Positions 1-6,050 of a DNA stretch of 6,050 bases are shown piece by piece. Source of the DNA: Acidimicrobiia bacterium. GTDB lineage: Bacteria > Actinomycetota > Acidimicrobiia > Acidimicrobiales > Ilumatobacteraceae. Below the pieces are notes generated by a model. That model had not been told where the DNA came from, did not search any database, and worked only from the letters and a program-made list of their open reading frames with translations. The stretch spans positions 1 through 6,050 of the forward strand of contig JACDGA010000113.1 of NCBI GenBank assembly GCA_013815505.1, written 5' to 3'. The translations under genes were made by a program, and so were the position numbers. Within the stretch, counting starts at the first letter, position 1. The number at the start of each line of letters is the position of its first letter.

Positions 1-16
1 CGGCTTCCGGCCAGTG

Positions 17-2128
17 TCAGGTGCGCTCGACCTCGTGCAGCGTGGCCGTCGAGCCGCTGCCGGTGACCTCGTACAGGTCGACCTCGTTGGCGCCCTCGAG
101 GTACAGATCGGCGACGTAGCCGGTGAACGTCCACGCGTCGCCCACCGCCGGCCGATAGCCGCCGACGACACCAGCGATCCGGCCGTTGACAGCCACCACC
201 AGCTCGCTCGCCGGCTCGCCGCCTCGCACCATGCCAGCAAGCACGAACGGCATCGTGCCGTCCGACGTCGGGAGGTCGGCCAGCAGTGACTCCTGGTCGA
301 GCGACGCCGACAGCTCGCTCGGGTCACCCACGTCGAGCGCCGCGACGTCGCGACCGACGAGGTCGCGGTGCTCGCCCACCGCAGCGAGCCCGATCCAGTC
401 GTCGCCGCCGAACTGCTCCGCCTTCGCCGCAGCGATGTCGAACACCACCTGCACGTCGGTGGAGACCCGTGGCTCGGTATGCGCCGAGCTGCCGTCGACG
501 AGCGAGTGCCCGTCGAACTCCCAATCTGTCTCGCCGCTGAGCATGTCGATCATCGTCGGCAGCAGATCGATCGTCTGCACGCTCTCGTCGACGATCTCGC
601 CCTCGGTCTGGCCCGGCGCCTTGATGAACATCGCCGTGCGGTAGACCTCCTCGCGGTTGTCGTCGGTGACCTGCATCCGCCCCGTGAGCGGACCCGACAT
701 CCCGCGACCGTGGTCGGTCGTCACGACGAGCAGCGTGTCGTCCCAGTTCGGCAGCGAACGAAGCCGGTCGACGAGCTCGCCGATCAGCACGTCGGCGGCA
801 CCGACCTGCATCTCGTGCATCTGGTACTCCAACCGCACGCCGAACTCGTAGCCCACGGCGTTCGGATCCTCCTGCAGCGGCGGCTCGTAGCTGCTGGCGA
901 TGCCGGTGCGCGAGAGGATCCACGGCCGGTGCGGCAGCGCGACGTGGGCAAAGTGCAGCGCCGGTTCCGGTCCGATCGAGTCGATCTGCTCGCGCAGGAT
1001 GCCCGCCTGACCGAGCGGGCCGCGCTCGTCGGCGCCGAGCTCGCGCCACCGCTCGTAGGCGGTCTCGATGTACGAATCGCCGTTGCCGTCACGCTCGCTG
1101 TCGTCACTACTCGACGCCACCTCGACGCCCTCGTCCTCGGCGCCGTACGCGCCCCACGAGTTGTCGATGTCGGGCAGCCCGTCACGAAGCTCCTCGGGCA
1201 GCATCCGGTGGCCGTACACGACCGAAGCGTCCTCGAGCGCCTGGCGGAGTGGCTGACGAGACGTCTCACCACAGATCGAGACCGGGCACATGTTCGTCAC
1301 CGACTCGTACAGCTCGACGGGCACGTCGTTGCCGAGCAGCGTGAACAGGTTGCGTGGGAAGTCGCTGGCGGTCGGCAACTGCTCGCCGTCGAGCTTGTTT
1401 CCCGACAGCAGCGACGGGACCGCCTGCGCCGAGAGGTTGTACTGACTCGACGCGTTGCGATACCAGTTCGAGACGGAGGCGAGCTTGGCGAAGCCGGGGT
1501 AGCGATCGGCGTTCAGCGACCCGTCGCCGCGCATGATCGAAGCTGCCGGCAGCTCGTCGAGAACGATGACCACGACCGGTGCGGTGGGCGTCGGGAGGCG
1601 CACCTCGCCCTCGTCGATCGGCCCGCCGCCGGCCACGAGGCGGGACGTCGGCGACATGAACATGAACAGCGCCACGAACAGCACGTTGGCGGCTGCCATG
1701 TAGCGGGCGAGCATGGCACCGCCCTTCGTGCGGGTCACGAGCACGACGAGACCGGCACCGAGCGCCAGCGCGGCGGCGAACACGATCCACGCCGGGTCGA
1801 GCCCGATCGTGCGCGCCAGCACCATCATGAACGCAACGGCGAACACGCCGACCGCGACGCTGAACGAGATCGTGCCGGCGACACGGTTGACGGCCGTGGC
1901 GGCTGCCACGAGGGCGATGCCGACGGCGGGCGGCACGAGCGTGATGATGAGGGCGAAGACGACGATCTGGGTCGCCGAGTAGCGCCCGGCGACGAAGAAC
2001 TCCGGGTTGTTGCCGAACAGATCGAGCAGCGGCTGCACCACGGCGACGCTGCTGACGCCGAGGATGACGAGGGCGCGCGTCCAAAGGGTGCGCCCGAGTC
2101 CTTCAACCGCTGTGTCGTCGTCGCCCAC
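17..2128 (-). CDS. Membrane-anchored alkaline-phosphatase-superfamily (sulfatase-like) hydrolase/transferase, paralog B
   Basis: A 703-aa protein, second of a tandem pair. The chosen start is GTG at 2128, two bases after the TGA of paralog A. From there it aligns with A from its N-terminus, whereas the 40 residues obtained by starting at 2248 are an Arg-rich shadow of A's 3' end. Five hydrophobic helices are seen at about 19-35, 52-80, 84-108, 111-133 and 143-163, which puts the rest outside the membrane. The catalytic fold runs from about 184 to 545. It has a first metal Asp (D191 in VVVIVLDELP), a candidate Ser nucleophile S233 in the sequence LSAQAVPSLLSG, H400 in ALPHRPW, D472-H473 in VVTTDHG, and the family strand DLLPTMIDML (521-530). 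The Cys-x-Pro-x-Arg signature of formylglycine sulfatases is absent. The only two cysteines are C281 and C286. An acidic, Ser-rich linker lies at 329-352. A C-terminal accessory domain (about 550-703) contains VAVNGRIAGVVGGY. The superfamily is clear; substrate and reaction are unknown. Confidence 0.9.
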   Translation of the reverse strand: MGDDDTAVEGLGRTLWTRALVILGVSSVAVVQPLLDLFGNNPEFFVAGRYSATQIVVFALIITLVPPAVGIALVAAATAVNRVAGTISFSVAVGVFAVAFMMVLARTIGLDPAWIVFAAALALGAGLVVLVTRTKGGAMLARYMAAANVLFVALFMFMSPTSRLVAGGGPIDEGEVRLPTPTAPVVVIVLDELPAASIMRGDGSLNADRYPGFAKLASVSNWYRNASSQYNLSAQAVPSLLSGNKLDGEQLPTASDFPRNLFTLLGNDVPVELYESVTNMCPVSICGETSRQPLRQALEDASVVYGHRMLPEELRDGLPDIDNSWGAYGAEDEGVEVASSSDDSERDGNGDSYIETAYERWRELGADERGPLGQAGILREQIDSIGPEPALHFAHVALPHRPWILSRTGIASSYEPPLQEDPNAVGYEFGVRLEYQMHEMQVGAADVLIGELVDRLRSLPNWDDTLLVVTTDHGRGMSGPLTGRMQVTDDNREEVYRTAMFIKAPGQTEGEIVDESVQTIDLLPTMIDMLSGETDWEFDGHSLVDGSSAHTEPRVSTDVQVVFDIAAAKAEQFGGDDWIGLAAVGEHRDLVGRDVAALDVGDPSELSASLDQESLLADLPTSDGTMPFVLAGMVRGGEPASELVVAVNGRIAGVVGGYRPAVGDAWTFTGYVADLYLEGANEVDLYEVTGSGSTATLHEVERT

Positions 2129-2133
2129 TCTCA
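2126..2133 (-). promoter_or_regulatory. Stop-start junction, likely translational coupling
   Basis: The TGA of paralog A (2133-2131) is followed after two bases (GA) by the GTG of paralog B (2128-2126). No good Shine-Dalgarno sequence precedes the GTG; the nearest GAGG is about 16 bases upstream, inside the end of A. A promoter cannot fit here, so B must be read from a transcript that covers A. Its translation probably depends on ribosomes finishing A. Confidence 0.6.
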
Positions 2134-4239
2134 GGTTCGCTCGACCTCGTGCAGCGTCGCCGCCGAGCCTGAGCCGGTGACCTCGTAGAGGGTCACCTCG
2201 TTGGCGCCGTCGCGATAGAAGTCGGCGACGTACCCGGTGAAGTCCCATGCGTCACCGACACCCGGCTCATAGCCGCCGAGCACGCCTGCGATGCGACCGT
2301 TGACGGCGGCGAGCAGCTCGCCGTCGGGCTCGTCGGCGCTGTCGACGGCACCGGCGAGCACGAACGGCATCTTGCCGGTCGACGTCGGGAGTTCGTCGAG
2401 CAGCGATTCCTGATCGAGCGACGCTGTGAGCTCGCTCGGCTCACCGACCTTGAGCGAGGAGACGTCCTCGCCGACGAGGTCGCTGTGCTCGCCGATCGCG
2501 GCGAGCGCCGTCCAGTCGTCGCCCTCGGGGAAAAGGTCCTCGCGGCGGGCGACGACGTCGAGCAGCTCGTCGACGCCGGTCGACAACTTGGGCGGATTCG
2601 TCGCCGCGCTGCCGTCGACGAGCGAGTGGCCGTCGAACTCCCAGTCGGTGGTGCCGCTCAGCATGTCGATCATCGTGGGAAGCACGTCGACGGCCTGCGC
2701 GCTGTCGTCGATCACCTCACCCTGCGTCTGCCCTGGCGCCTTGATGAACAGCGGCACCCGATAGATCTCCTCCGCCGTCTCCGGCGTCACCTTGCGGCCG
2801 ATCTCGGGCGGTGTGAAGTTGTACCCGTGGTCGGCGGTCACCACGAGCGTCGTGTCCTCCCAGGTGGGCAGCGACCGCAAGTGCTCCACCATGTCGCCGA
2901 TCACGACATCGATGGCTCCCGTCTGCATGCTGTGGAGCTGGAAGTTGCGCAGCGTCTTGAACTCGAAGCCGGCGGCGTCGGCATCGATGGCGGGCAGCGG
3001 GTCGTACGACAGCACCTCGCCCGACGGCGACAGGTTCCACGGTCGGTGCGGTGACACGATGTGCGTGACGTTGACGGACGGTTCGGCGCCGATGGCGTTG
3101 ACGCGTTCGGACAGCGTGCCGATCTGCCCGAGCGGGCTCTTCTCGTCGGCACCACGCGCGCTCCACTGTGAGTACGCCTTCTCCGTGTACGTCACACCAT
3201 CGTCACCCTGCGCGCTCTGCGGCTCGTCGCCGCCGTCGTCCTGCGCGCCGTAGTCGCCCCACGAGTTGTCGATCGCCGGCAGCCCGTCACGCAGCGACTC
3301 GGGCAGGACGCGATGGCCGTACACGACCGAGGCGTCCTCGAAGGCCTGTCCGAGCGGCTGGCGCACGATGTCGCCACAGATCGATGTCGGGCACAGGCTC
3401 GTCAACGACTCGTAGCGATCGACCGGCACGTCGTTGCCGAGCAACGTGAACAGGGTGCGCGGGAAGTCGGTGGACGTCGGCAGATCACGATCACCGGGGA
3501 GGACCCCCGACAGGATCACCGACACGTCGCGCGGGGAGTAGTTGACGTTGCTCGTCATGTTCCGGTACCAGTTGGACACCGAGGCCAGCTCGGCGAACCC
3601 GGGATACCGCTCCTCGTTGATCGAACCGTCCGACTTCATGATCGTGGCGATCGGCAGCTCGTCGAGCACCACGACGACGACGGGACCCTCCGGGGTCGGG
3701 ACGTCGATGTCGCCGTCGTCGGTCGCACCACCACCGGCGACGAGACGTGACGCCGGCGAGGCGAACATGAACAGCGCCACGAACAGCAGGTTGGCGGCCG
3801 CCATGTAGCGGGCGAGCATCCCGCCACCGCGTGTCCTCGTGACGAGCCACACGATCCCGGCAGCGACGGCGGCGACGATCGCCAGCACGATCCAGGCGGG
3901 ATCGAGCCCGATCGTGCGAAGCAGCACCATGACGAACGCCGCAGCGAACACGCCGGCGACCACGACGAACGCGACCGCGCCGGCACGCCGATCGACGGCG
4001 GTCGCGATCGCGACGATGGTGACGCCAACGGCCGGCGGGACGAGCGTGATCGCCAGCGTGAAGAGGACGATCTGGGTGGACGAGTAGCGCCCGGCGACGA
4101 AGAACTCGGGGTTGTTGCCGAACAGGTCGAGCAGCGGCTGCACGACGGCGACGCTGCTGAGTCCGAGGATGATCAGCGCCCGCGACCAGAGCGTCCGACC
4201 GAAACCCGGCTCGTTCGTTGCCGCCGCCGTCTGTTCCAC
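2131..4239 (-). CDS. Membrane-anchored alkaline-phosphatase-superfamily (sulfatase-like) hydrolase/transferase, paralog A
   Basis: A 702-aa protein starting at GTG 4239, with no clear ribosome binding site upstream. Helices lie at about 21-37, 54-82, 86-110, 113-135 and 145-165. This five-helix anchor ahead of an external catalytic domain is the layout of phosphoethanolamine transferases and lipoteichoic acid synthases. Catalytic-fold landmarks are D193 in VVVVVLDELP, S235 in NYSPRDVSVILSG at the position of the sulfatase Cys/Ser, H398 in VSPHRPW, D470-H471 in VVTADHG, and DVLPTMIDML (518-527). The protein has only two cysteines, C283 and C288 (CPTSIC), both conserved in paralog B. An acidic linker (331-349) is the main variable region. 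The C-terminal domain (about 550-702) ends with a stretch close to B's (VTGSGSAATLHEVERT). The gene sits 50 bp after the Nudix gene and is almost fused to B. It could be a hydrolase or a group transferase; the sequence does not decide, and calling it an active sulfatase would go too far. Confidence 0.92.
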   Translation of the reverse strand: MEQTAAATNEPGFGRTLWSRALIILGLSSVAVVQPLLDLFGNNPEFFVAGRYSSTQIVLFTLAITLVPPAVGVTIVAIATAVDRRAGAVAFVVVAGVFAAAFVMVLLRTIGLDPAWIVLAIVAAVAAGIVWLVTRTRGGGMLARYMAAANLLFVALFMFASPASRLVAGGGATDDGDIDVPTPEGPVVVVVLDELPIATIMKSDGSINEERYPGFAELASVSNWYRNMTSNVNYSPRDVSVILSGVLPGDRDLPTSTDFPRTLFTLLGNDVPVDRYESLTSLCPTSICGDIVRQPLGQAFEDASVVYGHRVLPESLRDGLPAIDNSWGDYGAQDDGGDEPQSAQGDDGVTYTEKAYSQWSARGADEKSPLGQIGTLSERVNAIGAEPSVNVTHIVSPHRPWNLSPSGEVLSYDPLPAIDADAAGFEFKTLRNFQLHSMQTGAIDVVIGDMVEHLRSLPTWEDTTLVVTADHGYNFTPPEIGRKVTPETAEEIYRVPLFIKAPGQTQGEVIDDSAQAVDVLPTMIDMLSGTTDWEFDGHSLVDGSAATNPPKLSTGVDELLDVVARREDLFPEGDDWTALAAIGEHSDLVGEDVSSLKVGEPSELTASLDQESLLDELPTSTGKMPFVLAGAVDSADEPDGELLAAVNGRIAGVLGGYEPGVGDAWDFTGYVADFYRDGANEVTLYEVTGSGSAATLHEVERT

Positions 4240-4253
4240 GGCTGACGACGGTA

Positions 4254-4287
4254 GCGGCGGAATGCCGCCGCCACAGGTCGCGGCGGC
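4254..4287 (-). other. Two mutually exclusive GC-rich hairpins between the Nudix gene and paralog A
   Basis: The 50-bp gap holds three complementary arms. Bases 4264-4271 (gccgccgc) pair perfectly with 4280-4287 (gcggcggc) across an 8-base loop. The same arm region (4265-4271) can instead pair with 4254-4260 (gcggcgg) across a 4-base loop. The two stems share an arm, so only one can form at a time. No T-run follows on the minus strand, so this is not a standard intrinsic terminator. It could act as an attenuator, an RNA-processing or stability element, or a structure near the start of paralog A, which begins 15 bases beyond the last arm. GCC-type repeats are common in such GC-rich DNA, so chance is possible. 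Confidence 0.4.
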
Positions 4288-4289
4288 GT

Positions 4290-4910
4290 CTACTTCCAGG
4301 CCCAGACGGGCTGTTCGAGATCGATCACCCGGGCGTCGACGTCACCCTCCAGACCCACGCGCCGGAACTGCACCATGATCGCTGCCGTCGGGGCGTGCAG
4401 CAGGAACTCGCCAAGCGGGATCTGCACGACCGGCTTGTCGCTCTCGGGGATGTCGACGAAGCGTGGTGAATCGTCGCGGGCGAGCTCGCCGAGACCGATG
4501 CGGTACACGCCGCGCACCTCGCCGGGATCGGGAGCGAGGCGAACAGCTCCTCCGGCCCAGACGACGACGGGCGTGATGACGAATCCCGACCTCGTTGGGT
4601 AGTCGTCGAGCAGGCCGAGCACGTGCGACTCGTCGAGACGGAGCCCGACCTCCTCGTCCAGCTCGCGCAGCGCCGCCGTCACGACGTCCTCGCCCTCGTC
4701 GATGCGCCCTCCAGGCAGTGCCCACTGGCCGGCGTGGCGACTGAGTCGCGAGGCGCGGCGCGAGAGCAGGAAGGCGGCACCGCCGGCGAGGTCCTCCATG
4801 CCGTGCTCGGGCTCGTCGCCGGGCTCGGACAGGTCGGGCGGCTCGCCTGGCACGGAGTCGACGAGCACGATCGCGACGGCGGCGCGCCGGCGCTCGTCGT
4901 CGGAGTGCAC
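4290..4910 (-). CDS. Nudix hydrolase, CoA-pyrophosphatase (NudL)-like subgroup
   Basis: A 206-aa protein counted from GTG 4910, ending at TAG. It has a perfect Nudix box at 68-90 (G-x5-E-x7-REL-x-EE-x-GL: G68, E74, R82, E83, E86, E87, G89), which binds Mg and cleaves nucleoside diphosphates linked to another moiety. Just before it, LLSRRASRLSRHAGQWALPG (48-67) resembles the extra motif of CoA pyrophosphatases, but three positions of that motif differ (Thr to Ser, Arg to Ser, Phe to Leu), so CoA as substrate is only a suggestion. Later conserved-looking blocks are LLDDYPTRSGFVITPVVVWA (100-119), FVDIPESDKPVVQIPL (151-166) and HAPTAAIMVQFR (172-183). An acidic, Pro-rich insertion lies at about 18-42. 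It is soluble and cytoplasmic. GTG 4910 lacks a ribosome binding site, and the open frame continues upstream with family-like sequence, so the true N-terminus may be longer. It lies codirectionally upstream of the paralog pair and divergent from the MFS gene. Confidence 0.92.
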   Translation of the reverse strand: MHSDDERRRAAVAIVLVDSVPGEPPDLSEPGDEPEHGMEDLAGGAAFLLSRRASRLSRHAGQWALPGGRIDEGEDVVTAALRELDEEVGLRLDESHVLGLLDDYPTRSGFVITPVVVWAGGAVRLAPDPGEVRGVYRIGLGELARDDSPRFVDIPESDKPVVQIPLGEFLLHAPTAAIMVQFRRVGLEGDVDARVIDLEQPVWAWK

Positions 4911-5031
4911 GGTGCGGCGATGGGCGTCCAGGTGGTGACGGATCGACGCCCGCAGCTGATCGTCGTATGGGGTGATCGCGAGAGTGTGCCAGCCGAGAGC
5001 GGCGCCGGGTCCACCGGTAGCGTCGGCGATC
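4911..5031. promoter_or_regulatory. Divergent gene-start region between the Nudix and MFS genes
   Basis: This stretch of about 120 bases separates the conservative starts of two divergent genes and must hold, or lie near, the promoters for both. I cannot identify a convincing -35/-10 pair on either strand. The part nearest the Nudix gene (about 4911-4976) reads as plausible coding sequence on the minus strand, which would shrink the true intergenic gap to about 55 bases. On the plus strand a GGGGTGAT run (4969-4976) lies 7 bases before GTG 4984 and could be its ribosome binding site. Confidence 0.35.
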
Positions 5032-6050
5032 GTGCTCGGCCGCTACCTGGACGACAGCTACGCGCCCGAGGTGCGGCGCAACATCACCACGGTCGCGCTG
5101 TCACGGCTGGGCGCGAATGCCGTCTACCGCTTCTCTGCACCGTTCCTGCCGACCATCGCCAGCGGACTCGACGTGTCGCTCAGCAGGCTCGGCGCGGCGA
5201 TCGCGATCTCGGAGGCGGTCGGGCTCACTGCGCCGCTGGTCGGCAGGCGCATCGACCGGCGGCATCACCCGACGACGATGGCACTCGGTCTTGTCGGCGT
5301 GACGGCGGGCGCCCTCGTCGCCGCGGCGGGACCGAACATCGTGTGGTTCGTGGTCGGGCTCGTCCTGCTCGCCGTCGCCAAGATCGTGTTCGACGTCGCC
5401 CTCGGTGCGTGGACGGCGTCGCACGTGCCGTACGAGCGGCGCGGTCGCGTCGTCGGTCTCGTCGAGACGTCGTGGGCGCTGGGGATGCTCGTCGGCGTTT
5501 CGACGATGGGTCTCGTCACGGCGCTGACGAGCTGGCGTTGGGGCTACGTGGCCGGTGCCGTGATGACCACGGCCGCCGTCGCTGCGGTCGTCGTGCGGCT
5601 CGGGAGCGAGCCGCGATCTGTCCCCGCGGCGTACACACCGGATGCGCTCGACGAGCCGCACGGCCCCGGCGGTATCGGTCGGCGGGGCATGTGGATGGTT
5701 GCGGCGATGTTCGCCCTCACCGCCGCGGCGCAATCGCTGTTCTTCACGTTCGGCGCCTGGCTCGAGGACGAGTTCGGATTCGGTGCGGTCGCGCTCACCG
5801 CCGTCACGTTCGGGCTCGGCGGGCTGGAACTGGTCGCCTCCACGACGTCGGCGGCACGGGTCGACCGGTGGGGCAAGGAACGCTCGGTCGTCATCGGCGC
5901 CGGGTTGATGGTGCCGATGGGACTGGCGCTCGCCGCGTTCGGCACGTCGTTCGTTCCAGGTGTGCTCGCGCTCGGCGTGTTCATCGCGCTGTTCGAGTTC
6001 TCGATCGTCTCGTCGATCTCGATCGGCAGTGAGCTCGTGCCCGGTGCACC
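5032..6050 (+). CDS. Major facilitator superfamily transporter, AraJ/efflux-like (3' end outside window)
   Basis: The frame is open from 4960 to the right edge with no stop, giving 339 residues from GTG 5032. In-frame GTGs at 4984 and 4972 are alternative starts. About ten hydrophobic helices are visible, at roughly 19-40, 51-70, 81-99, 102-124, 139-162, 168-188, 218-240, 252-276, 284-304 and 308-332. The loop after helix 2 (LVGRRIDRRHHP, 69-80) is a degenerate MFS motif A, and RVDRWGKER (276-284) is its counterpart in the second half. The stretch YERRGRVVGLVETSWALGML (134-153) is typical of AraJ-type drug or sugar efflux proteins. A hydrophilic central loop (190-217) divides the two halves. 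With a usual family length near 400 aa, roughly 60 residues are missing. It acts in the cytoplasmic membrane as a proton- or gradient-driven transporter, probably an exporter. The substrate is unknown. Confidence 0.88.
   Translation, partial: MLGRYLDDSYAPEVRRNITTVALSRLGANAVYRFSAPFLPTIASGLDVSLSRLGAAIAISEAVGLTAPLVGRRIDRRHHPTTMALGLVGVTAGALVAAAGPNIVWFVVGLVLLAVAKIVFDVALGAWTASHVPYERRGRVVGLVETSWALGMLVGVSTMGLVTALTSWRWGYVAGAVMTTAAVAAVVVRLGSEPRSVPAAYTPDALDEPHGPGGIGRRGMWMVAAMFALTAAAQSLFFTFGAWLEDEFGFGAVALTAVTFGLGGLELVASTTSAARVDRWGKERSVVIGAGLMVPMGLALAAFGTSFVPGVLALGVFIALFEFSIVSSISIGSELVPGA

Larger units (their letters stand above)
17..4239 (-). repeat. Tandem duplication of a whole ~2.1-kb gene
   Basis: Paralogs A and B are collinear over their full length. 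The only length differences I see are a few residues at the N-terminus, in the acidic linker, after the DHG motif and in the C-terminal domain. DNA similarity is still high in patches: 1977-2055 and 4082-4160 differ at only 3 of 79 positions, and the last codons of both genes share long identical runs (26-42 and 2140-2156). Elsewhere the copies have clearly diverged, so the duplication is not recent. No insertion sequence or short flanking repeat is visible at the junction. Confidence 0.9.

Noticed and set aside
368..2188. A 606-codon plus-strand open frame antisense to paralog B
   Set aside because: Its product is a low-complexity Arg/His/Asp/Glu-rich chain with no recognisable domain. It mirrors the codon bias of the opposite strand, where a clear membrane enzyme is encoded. 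Long antisense frames are expected at this GC content.
2129..2248. Longer N-terminus for paralog B starting at 2248
   Set aside because: The extra 40 residues are Arg/Gly-rich, overlap the end of paralog A in another frame, and have no counterpart in paralog A. GTG 2128 gives full-length collinearity.
2485..3054. Plus-strand open frame antisense to paralog A
   Set aside because: It is a shadow frame with low-complexity His/Arg/Val/Asp content, no start signal and no domain, lying wholly inside a well-supported gene.
17..4239. Annotation as functional formylglycine sulfatases
   Set aside because: The C/S-x-P-x-R modification motif is absent from both proteins and their only cysteines lie elsewhere. 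Only superfamily membership is supported.
4254..4290. Intrinsic terminator after the Nudix gene
   Set aside because: The stem is strong, but no T-rich run follows on the minus strand; the next bases are GC-rich.
4623..6032. A 469-codon plus-strand open frame across the Nudix and MFS genes
   Set aside because: It crosses antisense Nudix sequence and then continues in the wrong frame of the MFS gene, giving an Arg-rich product. The frame one base over gives a clear multi-helix transporter.

Overview
The window is GC-rich DNA of high coding density, with GTG starts throughout and almost no recognisable Shine-Dalgarno sequences. The proteins have an actinobacterial character: Ala/Val/Asp/Arg-rich, with a membrane-anchored alkaline-phosphatase-superfamily type common in high-GC Gram-positives. 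An acidimicrobial or Ilumatobacter-like source is my guess; no marker gene here proves it.

Layout. On the minus strand, read from right to left, come a Nudix hydrolase (4910-4290), a 50-bp gap holding two overlapping GC-rich hairpins, and then two tandem paralogous genes. These encode proteins of 702 aa (4239-2131) and 703 aa (2128-17), separated by only two bases. Each has five predicted membrane helices followed by an extracytoplasmic sulfatase/phosphoethanolamine-transferase-fold domain and a C-terminal accessory domain. On the plus strand, diverging from the Nudix gene, is an MFS transporter (from about 5032) that runs off the right edge. The leftmost 16 bases lie beyond the last stop and are too short to interpret. 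I see no RNA genes, CRISPR arrays, IS elements, att sites or origins.

How the genes relate. The two paralogs are almost certainly co-transcribed and arose by tandem duplication of a whole gene of about 2.1 kb. Both keep the superfamily's metal-binding positions but lack the Cys-x-Pro-x-Arg sulfatase signature; a conserved Ser takes the nucleophile position. They are best seen as membrane enzymes acting on an unknown envelope or extracellular phosphate or sulfate ester, or transferring such a group. The Nudix gene lies upstream in the same direction and may share their transcript, although the hairpins between them could attenuate it. No shared pathway linking the Nudix enzyme, the paralogs and the exporter-like MFS protein can be read from the sequence.

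Most worth a second look: the unusual active site of the paralog pair, the invariant TM1-loop segment, the lone cysteine pair, and the Nudix reading frame that continues in coding-like form upstream of its first canonical start codon.
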